Assembly: GCF_009017415.1 (NCBI RefSeq)
Contig: NC_092406.1
Coordinates: 868,001-932,000 of the forward strand
Length of the DNA stretch: 64,000 nucleotides
Origin: Aspergillus flavus
Taxonomy: Eukaryota; Ascomycota; Eurotiomycetes; Eurotiales; Aspergillaceae
Direction: 5' to 3'
Notes under the pieces: generated by a model
What the model was told of the DNA's origin: nothing
Databases searched by the model: none
Seen by the model: only the letters and a program-made list of their open reading frames with translations
Made by a program: the position numbers and the translations under genes
Shown: one piece after another, positions 46,044-58,478 of the stretch
Numbering within the stretch: position 1 is the stretch's first letter
Layout: each line of letters starts with the position of its first letter

Positions 46044-47560
46044 CTAGTTTTTCTGCTTTGGTTCACAGGGTAGAAGATCTTCCAGCCATCTATAAGCGAC
46101 AGGCAAGCTGTCGGGGTACCCCATATGGGGTAAACCTTCAAAAAACCTGCTTGCTGATTAGTCTTAATGGAAACATAAACTTGGATTAGTATCGGGACCC
46201 ACCTTCCCTCCTTAGGGCTACCATGGTTAAAGAGAAGCAAAGAATCTTCAATTGGCGTGATACCGTCGGCGACACCCTACACATTCATCAGATATGGCAC
46301 ATTGCCTTCGCACGAGGGAAGTAGTCCGGTACATTTAACAAAAGCAATCGGCAACTAGGACGATCAACAATCCCCGTTTCCACCAGCGAGAACTTCTTTC
46401 GTGCCTCTTGCACAAAGACTTCAGTATCATCGTAGCCGTATTTCTTTGTCCACCCTGGCATGATTCTGCAAATTATTAGCGCATGCCCCTTGAATCTCCG
46501 TAGGACGAAAGTCTCAACGCACGAAAAAGGATACTCATGATCATCCACACGACTAAGCCACTCTTTATCCAGAAAATAGTGACATCCCGCGCCGTGTGCA
46601 ATGGCCCCACGGAGTCGGCTTGCGTGCGTATGAGCGGCTCGGATGGCGTAGAAACCTCCAGCGCTGAGCCCCCAGAGCACAACCTGACTCATGTCCAGCA
46701 TCGGCTGTGTCGCCATATATGCAAAGACGCTGTCCCAAAGACGATCAGGAGAGGATGGGTCAGCAGGATCGGCAGGCGAATCCGCTGTACCTGGGATTTC
46801 CGCGATGACGACAGCCCATCCACGGCCGATAATCTCGTGAGTCCGCTGGCTGTTATCTGGTCTGTATCCATCTAGGCCGGTCATAATAAAGACGACGGGA
46901 ACGGGGTTATCGGGCCGAGCATTTCTAGGTATGCGAGTGTAAATCGGGATCTCTTGGCCGTCATTTCTACCGCGACTGCTGTGCGGGATGATAACTTCCT
47001 TGATCGGTGGATCCCAGCGAGAGGCGGCTTTCAGGTATACCTGCTTTTGACGCTCGAATGCGGCTCGCTTGATGGAGTTTGGCTGGGTTATGTCGACATA
47101 GGGGAAACGTGAAATCCGATAGACTACCGCGGCTCGGCGAAGCAGGTCGATTGCGTCGTCTGGTTTGCCAGAGTCCAAGGCCTGCGAAGCTTGTGATTCT
47201 AAGTCCGATGCAATAGGAAAGAATGTAGACGTATACTCATCCGTGCTGGCATCATTGATGTTTTCCTACCGTGAAGTATCTCTGGTCAGTGGCAACAAGA
47301 TTCAATTTGGGTTTGCGAGTCATTGAGGACAAACTGATATAAGCTTTTGGAATATTGGTTCAAAGTCCTCAAATGATCCATCATGAAAAGGATAAACTCC
47401 TTTCTGACACTATAATGTACGTTAGCTCTTTTCGATTTGATCGTCGCGTAATGAGTGGATAACCAACTGCAAATTTCCAACGCGTTTCCCACAGAGTCTT
47501 GATAGAGCCCTTGTGTGGATAGATGGTATCAAACTTATTCCCGAGAATCCAATTAGGCAT
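46044..47560 (-). CDS. ayg1: Ayg1-type alpha/beta hydrolase (polyketide chain-shortening family)
   Basis: Six exons (47560-47468, 47409-47335, 47265-46523, 46465-46333, 46276-46203, 46146-46044) total 1221 nt, 406 aa, the length I recall for Aspergillus fumigatus Ayg1. That enzyme shortens the heptaketide YWA1 to tetrahydroxynaphthalene in DHN-melanin synthesis. The hand-spliced protein places Ser257 in WGLSAGG, Asp352 in LNGVADG and His380 in GLPHMGYP, matching the catalytic triad I recall for Ayg1. N-terminal [18 protein letters not shown] is also family-typical. No polyketide synthase, scytalone dehydratase or laccase is in the window, so it may act on another beta-diketone or serve a pathway elsewhere. 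The gene is intact. Confidence 0.92.
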
Positions 47561-48765
47561 TTTTATAAATGTGGAATAAACTGAGGTCTGAATGAATCCT
47601 TGGCCTGTGGTAGTAGAAGGAGGGCTGGAGTTAGAAGCATAGTAGATTTGAAAATCACCGTTGCTGAACTCTCCCACAACACAGCAGTCAAATCGGAGAT
47701 TTTTCCTACGTAATTATCTATTACCACAGTGGCTACCACTTCACGAATCACGCTCCCTCTAATTTACTGTACATTTGCCAATAGTTGGTGAACGTTCCAA
47801 GGTCACGTGCAGCGCTTGCAACGTTCGAACAACAACCCTAAGCCAACATTACCGCAAACGGCGACGAAGTTACATCACTGTCATATTTCACGCATAGATT
47901 TCTGGCACTCCATATCGTGAAGTGACATTTTGTCTTTGCAAATACGGGCTTTGCTGCCGATTTTTATGGAGTATTCTCTCGTCTCCTGGGGAATAGATAC
48001 CACCTTAAATCAGAAACAGGCTTGGTCGCTCAGCTACATATTTTGCGTAACCGCTCAAGTTTTCTTTGAAATACATGGTAGACATAGTATCTAAGAGAGA
48101 CACCAACCTGATCTGGATAGTGGCGTAGCATATAAATGAAGTAATAAAGTCAAGTGCGTGTAACTTCTAATTTACTGTAGTATACACCTCGAACTTACGA
48201 AGGAATGAACTCAGAAGAAATGTACGAATGTCCCTTTCGAAAAACATAGAACAGTATCCATCCCGTCCCTTACAGTGATTAAGTAGGCTCTTTTATGGGG
48301 CTCCTTGATCTTGCTGACCACGTGTTCTAAGTCGCATAGTCTGCTCCTGGTTAGCGTGATGCCTGGCTTGCATTTGTCTTGCTATGCATTGGTTTATCGT
48401 AGTGATACGATTTCATCATGTGACAGGTTCTCTGACAGTCACCGACCTAAAGCTCACTAGTTTTGAACATGATCATAGAAACCTTCTTTGTATAAGGGTC
48501 TCTAGTACAGGTAGAAGTGTTTAGTGCTTATCTTCCTCGAGGGTTGTGCTACCAAAAGTAGTATATACCCGCAATCCTAGTTTCCCTTTGAAAGAAACTC
48601 GAGAATTAAGTACTACTACACCATTAAACTTCTAGTCCTTGAATTGGGAAATATTATCTGTCATGAAGTTCTGTGTTCCGTTGGGAGCATGACTATAGTT
48701 CAAAAGGGACAACAGCGCCACGGCCTCAAGATGTGAGACTTGACATGATTCTATTCCTTTTCAGA
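47561..48765. other. 1.2 kb gene-free region
   Basis: AT-rich spacer. No coding or RNA feature recognised. Confidence 0.5.
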
Positions 48766-49169
48766 ATGGACTTTCTTACCACCATCTATTGCTTAATCCT
48801 GCTATATGCGGGGCATCTATTGTATTGCCTCCTGATCGTGTTATACTGGGCATACCGAGTAGGTCAATTGAAGACGCAGAAGAATTCGGGCCAAAGTCTA
48901 TTCACTGGTAACAGAAAGACCATCTATTCGAGCAGCAGCACGGTTGCGAAGCCTCCCCAGAGCCGCCCACTACATGGCCCTTTGGCCTTGATCGCATAAA
49001 GGGGCTATGGACTTCAAATGCGGAAGGACGGCTCCTTGCATTTCTATGCTCTGTCGCGGAGCACTACGAGCCCGGAAATAGCCTGTCCCAATATTTGTTG
49101 TTACGACCGAGGGCATTTCATGTTCCGCGCCCGCAGAATGTGGAGGCAATATTGTCCACAAAATTCGAA
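48766..49169 (+). pseudogene. Cytochrome P450 N-terminal fragment
   Basis: A membrane anchor (MDFLTTIYCLILLYAGHLLY..) is followed, after a frame change near 48900, by CEASPEPPTTWPFGLDRIKG, then RLLAFLCSVAEHYEPGNSLSQYL and RPQNVEAILSTKFE. This is the start of the alkane/fatty-acid hydroxylase-type P450s (CYP52/CYP584-like). Coding similarity stops at 49169. No I-helix, ExxR or heme-cysteine region follows, so only about the first 130 residues survive. Confidence 0.7.
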
Positions 49170-49229
49170 GGTTCAAAAAGCCAATCCAAATATACTGTCA
49201 AGCCACAGGATACTTATTGTACTTAGACT

Positions 49230-49655
49230 ATGGCTTCGATGCATTTCATGCTCGCCACACGCAATGGAGGTCTGGCACTTCGACGACCGGATCTAGGTGT
49301 CATTGCCAAGGGAGCCAAGGCGGACATTGTTGTGTGGGACGGAATGTCTCCTGGGATGCTTGGCTGGGACGACCCGGTCGCGGCCGTTATTCTCCATTCC
49401 AATGTTGGTGATATTAAACATGTCTTGGTTGATGGGAAGTTCGTGCAGCGAGACAGGAAATTGACTGTTGAGAACTATTCCTCAATTCAGCAGAGGTTTC
49501 CGGTGACGGCTAGGAAGGTCCAGGCTGAATGGAAGAAGAGGCCTTACCCTGTCTTGGAGGGCAAATACTCCTTATTCGACTATCGGTATGAACAGGTGCC
49601 CTACGTTGATACGGTAAGAGGGGATGGAAATGGTTACGGTAATCAGTACCTGTAG
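49230..49655 (+). pseudogene. Amidohydrolase C-terminal fragment
   Basis: About 140 residues matching the end of metal-dependent amidohydrolases of the cytosine deaminase/chlorohydrolase type: LATRNGGLALRRPDLGVIAKG, KADIVVWDG, DDPVAAVILHSNVGDIKHVL and VDGKFVQRDRKL. The catalytic barrel with its HxH, His and Asp metal ligands is absent upstream, where P450 sequence ends instead. A relic created by rearrangement or deletion is the simplest reading. Confidence 0.75.
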
Positions 49656-49964
49656 GGATTTCCACCATACTATCTTATCCAAGGGTTGAACAGAAGAGGT
49701 GGTGTGTGCAGTGTGATATCCCCGTTCTGTTTCCAGAAGATCACATCCTTATTGCCTCAGTTTACAGCGGTAGAGTATATTCAATCAATATGGAACATAA
49801 GGTCTCAACTATATATAGACGTTTTCTAATTTCATAAGACTTGTAGACGCGCCAACTAAAAACTTAACACAAAACAATCACCATTGCTAACACCAGCAAA
49901 TATCATGACATATCAACACCAGGCCCGATAAACAGAGATATCCCCTGTTCTGGTGAAAGTCTGT

Positions 49965-51953
49965 TCAATTTGGTATCCAGGCAGCTGTAGCAATTCTCGT
50001 TCTCTTTCCCCACAACCACTGTGGAATAGTGAACAAAGTGAACAGCCCCATCAACCCTCCGAACACACCGAAAGGAATGGCTGGACCAGCACTCTCGACC
50101 CATCCACTCGCAAAGAATGTCCAAGAAAAGCTGATAATCGCTCGCATGCACGTCACGACAACAAAACAATCGGCTGAAACACTAGCATACGAGTCGATAA
50201 TCTAGTAAGAGAAACGGTTAGCTGTCTGGAAATGGAATAACCCCATTATCCTCGGGAATGCGAGAACATACATAATTGAAACCAATGGATGGTGCCTGCA
50301 TGAGACCAAAGGACAGCATTCCCAGCCCAAACTGCATCCCAATCCACATGTGTGGATTCGAGGCCTGGGCGCAGAAGCCGAAGGTCCACAAACCCGTTGT
50401 TGCAAGAACAAGTCCCGGAAGTGCAATTGGCAAGCGAGCCTCTGGCTCCATGTTTTCTTCACCCTGCAATGTCTTTTTCGTGGTTACAATTCGATCTGCG
50501 GTGAGTGCCGTAGCCACTGCTCCAATTAATGCTCCGATAATACCGCCGACCAAGATGAGACCGGCGTTGTTTCCCCACAGATATGGCGGCTGGGCAGCGA
50601 GCGTTGGGCCGACTGTCGATATTGTCACAACTCCACCGACCAGTCCTGCATACCATAGCATCACTAGCCATACCCCGGGAAGACGCAGTGTCAACCACGG
50701 CGAAATGAAATTCTGGAAAAGGTTCCCATGGTAGGTGTATAGCTTAAGTGAGCGGAGAAAAGTAAGTTCCGAATAACTACCACTCGTAGTTCGATTCCGC
50801 GTAATATCTTCAATTTTGGTCGAACTTGCTGCATCCTCATCTTTCCCGCCATTGTCCAAAGCAGGGTCTGTGGCTTGAGTTGGGACCTCACGAACATAGA
50901 GCGTCTCTGGGACGAGGAAGAAACAGGCGACTAGTAGAATACCGGACAATATCACATTGATCCAATGGATCCATGCCAGGCCCAGGTTTCCGGCAATGTA
51001 ACCACCGGCAATACCTCCTAGAACGGGGCCTATGCAGATGAAAACCGTATAAAACCCCTAAACATGGAATCAGTCACTAGCACATTGAGAGATTATTCTC
51101 AAGGTATGTATCCTACCATCGCTTTTCCTCTCTGATGTGCAAAATAGATCTCGCCTACGACATTCGGTGCAACTAGCAATACCCTTAGCATTGAGACTTT
51201 CTGGTAAGAAGGACGGAGAGACTCACTTGTGTCGGCTGGAGCGACGCCAACCCCCATGAAAAAGCGGGCAGCAAGGAGACTTCCAAAGGATGTAGCGCGT
51301 GCTGCCCATACACAGCATAGCGTGAGGAGGAGTATGTTGAACAATGTGACCGGTCGTCGACCAAACGTATTGGCTAATGGTACCCACAGGATGTTTGCAG
51401 CACCCATCATCAGGACATTGACCTGGTAGAGCTTAGCCATCGCATTCAAGCACGTACCGAAACACGAATTCTCGAAAATAAAGAAGAACTGAAAAGGGTG
51501 CAATAATACTCATGTTGAGCACGAACCGCAACGAGATGACCCAGCTTCCCAATAGAAACAGGGGGATTGAAAGCCATCGGAGTGGCATATAAGGGAAAGG
51601 CACTGGAAATTGAGCCAGAAGTAAAATTTCCAATGGCGGCATACAGCGACATGAGCAGAAGAACGGTGAACTTGCGCCAACTTGGCCAATTCAACGGATC
51701 CATTGGGTCCTCCGACGGCTGAGGAGACAGAACCAGTTCGCCATTATTTTTGAGATGCGTGCGACCAGCGGACTCTTGGGAGTAAACTAGATTATGGCAA
51801 ATTCGCCCAGTGTTAGCAGGCATCAACTGTGTAGAATGTATATGTCTTCCTGTGGTGTCAAAGCTACTCACTTGACAGGGAGATAGTCCCAGGAGGTACG
51901 GCATCCCGTACCTCCTTCCGTGTCATAGAAAAGGCGTGCCGAAATCCACTCAT
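49965..51953 (-). CDS. MFS transporter, DHA1-like
   Basis: 538 aa membrane transporter from six exons (51953-51872, 51786-51527, 51422-51227, 51172-51117, 51057-50272, 50201-49965; 1617 nt). The cytosolic N-terminus ends in PSEDPMDPLNWPSWRKF, a hallmark of the fungal drug:H+/polyamine/efflux DHA1 group. The signature loop after helix 2 reads NTFGRRPVTLF, and FICIGPVLGGIAGGYIAGN is helix 5, where antiporters carry motif C. A long central loop near TQATDPALDNGGKDEDA separates the two halves. It probably exports small molecules. All phases agree, so it is intact. Confidence 0.9.
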
Positions 51954-54542
51954 GATGCTTAACACGAGGGATCGAAGGTAGACATCAATTATTCAGAGCT
52001 AGGGAAGAATAAATTGCTCGCAGCGATATAGGAGGAGATGACAAGGTAATATGGGACCTCTACCATAGCATTTGGCAGCGAGTGGGGCTCCTCTACCCCG
52101 GATTCACATGGACTCTCATTTGATATGAAGCATGAAGCTGCTGAACCTAATATCAGCGGGGACAGAAAGGGTATGCATTTCGGCTTTTCTGGAGGACTCG
52201 GCTCCACACCCGCTAGACCACAATCCCGACGAGGTCCCTGTGTCATATAGCTCTCCCGAAGTATCTTTACCACCATAAATGCTGATCTAATCTGATAGAC
52301 GGCATCTGATCAGCGTCAGATATGTACCAGCCGTCCGAGCCGGTTCAGTAGTAATGTGACAGGGTTGTCTCTGTGAGAGATAGGGCAAACATGTTGTTAT
52401 ATCGTCTCTTACTGGAGTACGAAGTGGATACATGGGCCTGGGTGGTTGGACTACGCCGTCATTTCACACGGGTGCTACTTGTGCGAACATCAACCACGTA
52501 TATTCTGAGCCTTTGCCACTTATTTCGCCACCTGCCTCGTTATTAGCCGTAAGTCACAGGCAGGCTACGCACATGCCGAAACTTCATCTTCGGTTGCAGT
52601 GTTTTCTAAATCAGAACGATTGAACATTATATAAGTCTTACTCTTGGTCAGCTAAACTGATGAAGAGTGGTACTCTATATTTATTTGTGGCTAGCCGATT
52701 GATTGAGGTACACTACAACAAAAACGAAAGACAGATTCATCAAGCTATTCGGGTATCAAGATATGCATGCCGGCGCGTCTACTCCTCCTATAGTTTACAA
52801 ATAGAGCCATTATGATTGGCTATAGATAATAGAGTAATCTTTAACCATACCCTTGCCGATATAACACGTCTGGAACCCCGAAGGTGGCCTAAAATAGCAG
52901 ATTTCTAGAGGTAAATTCCTACTTCAGCACAACAATAAGGTTGTGTCCGAACAAGGTGCTAATATGATCATCATCAATTCCTTGCTCGTTTCAATAGTTA
53001 AACATGTCTCAGAGAGTTGGTCATACGGGACGGGTGCTACATCCAAGGAGAGCAGGAACAACAGTGACCGTCTTATGTAGATCTATAACTACTCAGTCGA
53101 AGGATGTGTCGACCTCGGGATGTGGAGAGCGTCGGGTCCAATTTGGAACGCCACCTCTCCGCATTTGAACCCTGGACAGCAAAGGTTCTTCGCGTTTTGC
53201 AGAAATTACTTATGAATCAATCGGCTAGAATGGAAGACAAACTGCCGATGTGGGTCTACGTCCCTGCGAGGTGTTCCTTGACCCCCTTCCCAACCATAAT
53301 CGCGGATATCAGAAATTCATTCTATGTTCACCCCCTTTACGAAGCTATTCTTGATGTTTGTCAGCCATTCACGATAACTTGACGTGGGCGGGCATAATGT
53401 GTACAACGGAGTAAAGCAGTAGAGGCCATAAAGAATGGCGGTTTAGAGAGCCTAGCTTTATGTGATCAGGGACCTTAGCAGTAGGAAGAGACTCAACGGG
53501 TTTTGTTGGGCGCGGAGTTATTATTCTGACAGTTTAAAAAGAAGTTGTCGTACCGGGAGATTGCTTAACGAGAGTATGGAAAATAAAAACAACAGCATGA
53601 ATAAGTAACTCAAGATATGTTATGTCCAGCTCTTCTAAGAAAAGCTGAGATATATATTCTGAGTTGATGTAGTTCAAGTGTGGTCAAGCCCTTACCGGCC
53701 CGAGGATTGTTTCAACCCAGGGAGGCTGCATACGATGTAGGCCATGTCTCGCTATTTATAAGCATCCTCTAGAGGTGAGAACTCCAAGACATGCTACATG
53801 AATCTGCATAGTCTTGAACATGCAACAATGGTTTCACCACCAGCACGATGGCGCTGACTCAGCGGAAGTGAGAGCCGAAGTTCCGTACTCCACATGGAGC
53901 TGTATGCCCTACTCCACAGCAGCCTTTCTCTACAGTAACATTGCTAAAGCAATATTAGCTCTTCACGGAGAGAACCTAAAACTTTACAAGATACACACTG
54001 TTAATCAAGATTTAAAGTTCAAAAGATTAGGTTCATCTTCAGTCATCTGGAATTTATACTTTATAATGTTTTAACTTTAAACGAAGAACAAATGGCTATC
54101 GTAGCTAAGTATAACTTGTCTGCTGTGAGCAACATGTATACAACATGTATACTCTTAAAAGAATTGCCGTCTTCGTATTATCAGGTCTAGAACTCCAGAT
54201 CTATTGATTTTAGGATAACGTGATATGAATTACATATCAAAGCTCAGCCACACTACTCCCAGGAGCCCCACATATGAAGATCACATCCGCACTGAGTATA
54301 CATCTACACAATCGAATACCTAATTTGGAGTTATAGAACTATGGATAGTATAGCTTCGTCCAACCTGGTGCGTTCTTCCGGAACGAAGCTGGTTCCGAGT
54401 TTTGAGTGAGCAATGGTGGAGAATGTGTCTCCTCCAGGATATATAAAGGCTGTAAAGCCCTGCTCGAATCATTCAGATCATCGAACAATTCAGCGCATCA
54501 ACTCGACAAACCGAATTATCACAGACACTTTGTGCAGGAGAA
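51954..54542. other. 2.6 kb gene-free divergent region
   Basis: Between the transporter and the monooxygenase starts. Only short frames (for example 53104-53382) without recognised homology. AT-rich, possibly old mobile sequence. Confidence 0.5.
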
Positions 54543-56114
54543 ATGGCAGTTTCAATGGCATCTACCATTAGGGGTCAATACCCCCCTAGTGGATTGTCCA
54601 TCCTCATTGCGGGAGGTGGCATTGGTGGCCTCACGTTTGCGATCGAGGCATATCGTAAGGGCCATGATGTCCGCCTCATAGAAAAGCGCGCAAACTTTGA
54701 CGGTTACGGTGAGTACTGATTCGGCATTCAGAAGCTCCAACACTAAGAGAATAATGACAACAGGCGATCTTCTGTTGATAGAATGCAACGCCCTCCACAG
54801 TATCAAGCATTGGCCCGGGTTTTATGAGCGATTGCAGACCATCTCATACAAGACCCAGCGAAACATCAAGAAGTATGACGGGACATGGGTTGGAACCTGG
54901 CCGCTAGGTGACGGGAAAGACATCTCAATGGCCTTCAACCGATCTGAGCTTCACAATGCTCTGTGGGAGTATGTCCAAGAGCTAGGCATTCGTGTTGATT
55001 TCTCGACTACCGTTGAGGACTACTTCGAAACGGATGAGGCAGGGGGCGTTGTTCTTGCCGATGGGAAGAAGCTTACAGCCGACATTGTCGTTGCCGCTGA
55101 TGGCGTCGGTTCTAAAGCATGGTCTTTAGTCTTGGGAAAGAAAGACGTTCCCATCAGCTCTGGATTTGCTTGTTACAGGGCAACCTTCCCTAGTGGACCA
55201 GCGCTAGAGAATCCAATCATTGCCAAGGAGTTTGAAGGTTACGTCGATCGTGCCTGCATTCATGTAGGTCCTGGGGCACATATAGCCGTGGGAAAAACCA
55301 CAAGACAGATTTGCTATATGCTGACACACAGGGTACGTCAGATCAAATATTGGGCATGTATACATGCTCCTGATGTGCGAGTAGACTGACCCTTATACAC
55401 ACAGGATGACCACAATGCCGAGGAAGACTGGGACAAAACTGTCCCCGTCGAGAAGGCTTTGACATACATTGAAGGTTGGGAGCCTTTCTTGACCGAGCTG
55501 ATCAAGGCTACGCCTAATAGCCGCTGTACGGACTGGAAGTTGCTGTGGCGCAACCCTCAGCCGAAGTGGGCTTCGCCTAAGGCTCGAGTCATTCAGCTTG
55601 GCGATTCTGCACACTCCTTCTTGCCGACCTCTGGTAGTGGAGCGGCAATGGCCATGGAAGATGCGTACTCTTTGGCAACATGCTTGCAGTTGGGTGGGAA
55701 GTCTAACTTTGCTTTAGCTGTGCGAATTCATAACCATCTGAGGTATGCACTATACATATTGGACATGTCAGAAAGGTGTTATACTGACCCCGCCTACACA
55801 GATTCGAGCGTGTATCATGCGCCCAGAAAATGGGATTCCACCACCGGGAGAAATTCCACAACACCGACTGGGATGCGGTAGCGAAGAATCCGGATATTTT
55901 CAGCAAGACAACGGCCAACTGGATTATGCGCCATAACCCGGAGCAATACGCCTATGATAACTATGGCAAGTGCGCGAACCATCTCTTGACGGGAGCACCC
56001 TTCCAGAATACCAATGTACCTCCTGGCTATACCTACAAGCCGTGGACTGTCAAGGAGCTCATGGAAGCTTCAGATAGGCATGAGCCGGTGGTTGATGAAG
56101 GTGATTGGTCTTGA
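54543..56114 (+). CDS. FAD-dependent monooxygenase (salicylate-hydroxylase-like)
   Basis: Flavoprotein hydroxylase of group A, 461 aa from exons 54543-54708, 54764-55332, 55405-55742 and 55802-56114 (1386 nt). The Rossmann dinucleotide motif SILIAGGGIGGL is near residue 25. The FAD/NADPH DG motif is VVAADGVGSKAW, and the GD motif is VIQLGDSAHSFLPTSGSGAAMAMEDAY. There is no membrane segment before the fold. Such enzymes hydroxylate aromatic acids or tailor polyketides and meroterpenoids. The divergent MFS exporter 2.6 kb away may be a partner, but no core biosynthetic gene is visible. Confidence 0.93.
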
Positions 56115-56631
56115 TGTTGGTCGTGTACAATAGTTGATCTACCTTTGTGTTTATCGGTTGCTCATAGACTTAGCCTACTGAGGAAATAGATGCTCTAAAT
56201 ATAGAATCTCAGCTTGTGGACAAGTCATATCTCATAACCTTCCCATCCGTGTATTATTCAGACGCACAGACAAAGACTATTATAATGCTACTCGCCATCA
56301 CAAAACGCAACGAGGTGTTCGACTCAGTGAATCGAGAAAGCAGGGAGTTGGTGGCGTCAGGCTGAGTGGTAAGCAACAGAGCAGCAACTCTACACATTAA
56401 AGCCTCAGTGCATGTTCCGGTGGCACTCGGACACCTGAGTATATACCCATCTGCTCTAATAGTCATGAGGGGGGAATTCCATTCTGTCGCACAATTGACA
56501 ATATATCACCGTCAGGCTACCCGGCGAAAACAAGGGTTCTATTTGGATACTGAAATATTCCAAGACACGGTGTATATTTAAGACGGCGAATAGTCTATAC
56601 TTGTTGAGACTAGAATAAACCGGTATATTTT
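56115..56631. other. Convergent 3' spacer
   Basis: 517 bp between the monooxygenase and the Zn2Cys6 gene ends. Nothing recognised. Confidence 0.4.
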
Positions 56632-58349
56632 TTAAGCAACATGGGACAACAGATACCGCAAAAAGGAAGCCAAAGCAGCCAGACCCTCAACATCCGATTG
56701 CCAAAACTCGAGCATCTTAACCGTAGCCTCCACCGCCTCCTTCCAACCACCAGGTAGAAGATCGCGCATACTAGACCTCGCAACAGCGAGTAGAATACAC
56801 GCAATTCTCCCAGACGTCGGGATCATCAACCAGGTTCCATGGTGGCAGTGATAAAATCCAGCCTGGTTGACTTCCAATCTCTCCAGATGGGTCTGAAGGC
56901 CTTTTGAGACCCATCCATGCGCAGTGTGTCCCAAATGTACGTCATTCACAGCGTATGCGATGTATGGCCAAGTAATCAGTTCATTGACATATATTGATCG
57001 ACCTTGGAGGATGAACCGAAGGACATCCGTTTCGGGAGTCTGGCAAGGAGGATCGGAGATGCTAACCGTCGATGGCAGGGAATGAAGACAGGCGACCAGG
57101 TGTTGTTTATAAATCTCACTGATGTCTGCCAGGTCACTGAGGCTATTATTGCTTAGCTCAGATAGGCGGGTAGTCATGTCTTTCCTAATCTCCGTCTCGA
57201 GCCGCCAGAGCCAGATTTCGGAGAGGTAGAAGTACCGCGCGCGGAGAATCTCCTCGTCATCTGTAAGGGGTAAAGTGGGAAAACGCTGGGGCGGTTCTAA
57301 GGATATACGCGTTCCAAAATCAGGGAGGCCTAGCTCCCACCCGGAGCTCTCGTTCAGGCTTCCACGATGACCAGTAGATGCTTTCTTCAGCTGGTGTGCC
57401 TGTCTGGGTGGCTTCGCCCATGAATTTGAAACTGGCATACGGCCAATGCCTGCAAGAATGAGCGCCATGCATCGAAGGGCTGGAGGCAGGACATTAGATA
57501 TACACCAGCGAAAAATAGGCATTGTGCCTGGACAATGCCTGCAGAGCCCAAGGTAGCCCCAATGCGCTTTAACGCTGCTGTAAAAAGCCTGCGACCAGGC
57601 GACGCACGCAGATCTTCGGCGGATATGGATGGGGCTAATAGAGGGCCGGTGATCGCTCTGTTTGCACAGACTAGTAGCGCCAGGCAGGATTCAGAATCCC
57701 AGCTTGGGCCTTCTAGAGAGACCTTACGAACAAGGCGTCGAATATACGGCTCGTCAAGTACTGGGTTCTTCAGATGAACGTGGGCAAAGAAATTGTCCAG
57801 GTATGCTTTGGTGATCTTCGGATTCAGCTCATCGCCGTCCGGGGAGGGTTGAGCGGGCGAGGCGTTATCACTTGATGGATTGGGAATATCAGGGCTTTGG
57901 GTCATTTGGTAATTTACATCCTGTAAGATCGGCCACTTCAGGACAGTATCAAGATTTTCTGGAAGCAAGCTCTCCGGGTGCTGAGGCTCTTTGGCGATCG
58001 TATACGCGGTACTCGAATCATTATTGGGATTGAGTGTGGGGAAAGGGACCAGAGCTGGGACTGGCTGTTGTTGCTGTTGAAACGAATCAGTCTTCTGTTC
58101 AAGGGCCTCTAGACGGTCGAGAATTGCGAGGCTTGCCGGGTCAAATGTAGACAACGCTGTGGGATCGAAGACACATTCGGCGCCGGTTTTTTCGCAGAAT
58201 GAACAGCGGGGTTTCTTTTGGTCGCATTTGGTGCGTCTGGAACGGCACACCTGGCAGGCAGTGACAGCTCTTTTGCGTGGATAGGCCGCGCTGCTTCTAC
58301 TAGTGGGAGCTACTGGGTTCATCTTCAGGTTTATGTACTGCAACCTCAT
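56632..58349 (-). CDS. Zn2Cys6 transcription factor with apparent frameshift(s)
   Basis: The zinc cluster is ACQVCRSRRTKCDQKKPRC then SFCEKTGAECVF near residues 32-59, followed by a predicted coiled coil (ILDRLEALEQKTDSFQQQQQ) and the fungal-specific domain. The start is at 58349 or the in-frame ATG at 58322. The first frame runs to QPFDAWRSFLQALAVC and then to a stop at 57387. The expected continuation AEESIYWSSWKPERELR lies in a second frame. WELGLPDFGTRISLEPPQRF, which runs to the stop at 56632, lies in a third. A 37-41 nt intron starting GTATGC could explain part, but the second-to-third change within CTCCGGGTGGG has no intron. The gene is either damaged or mis-sequenced. It may regulate the GH3 gene behind it. 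Confidence 0.8.
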
Positions 58350-58478
58350 GCGGAGTGTCGGGAGCAGAGCGCGGTTAAATACTTAGGGCTAAATAGCCCC
58401 GCACTTTGCGGGGATGATTAAAAAGTGAACCAACATGCTCTTGGTCTAGACGACTAAAATCCTGCTAAAGTTATCTGG

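Noticed and set aside
51872..51953. Apparent frameshift in the first exon of the DHA1 transporter
   Set aside because: Rechecking the base positions showed a normal exon with phase-1 junction; the gene is intact.
53104..53382. 92-codon plus-strand frame in the 2.6 kb gap
   Set aside because: Isolated, with no motif or neighbouring exon in phase; likely chance.
46044..56114. A secondary-metabolite cluster of Ayg1-type hydrolase, MFS exporter and FAD monooxygenase
   Set aside because: No polyketide synthase, NRPS or terpene synthase is present, and large empty gaps separate the genes.
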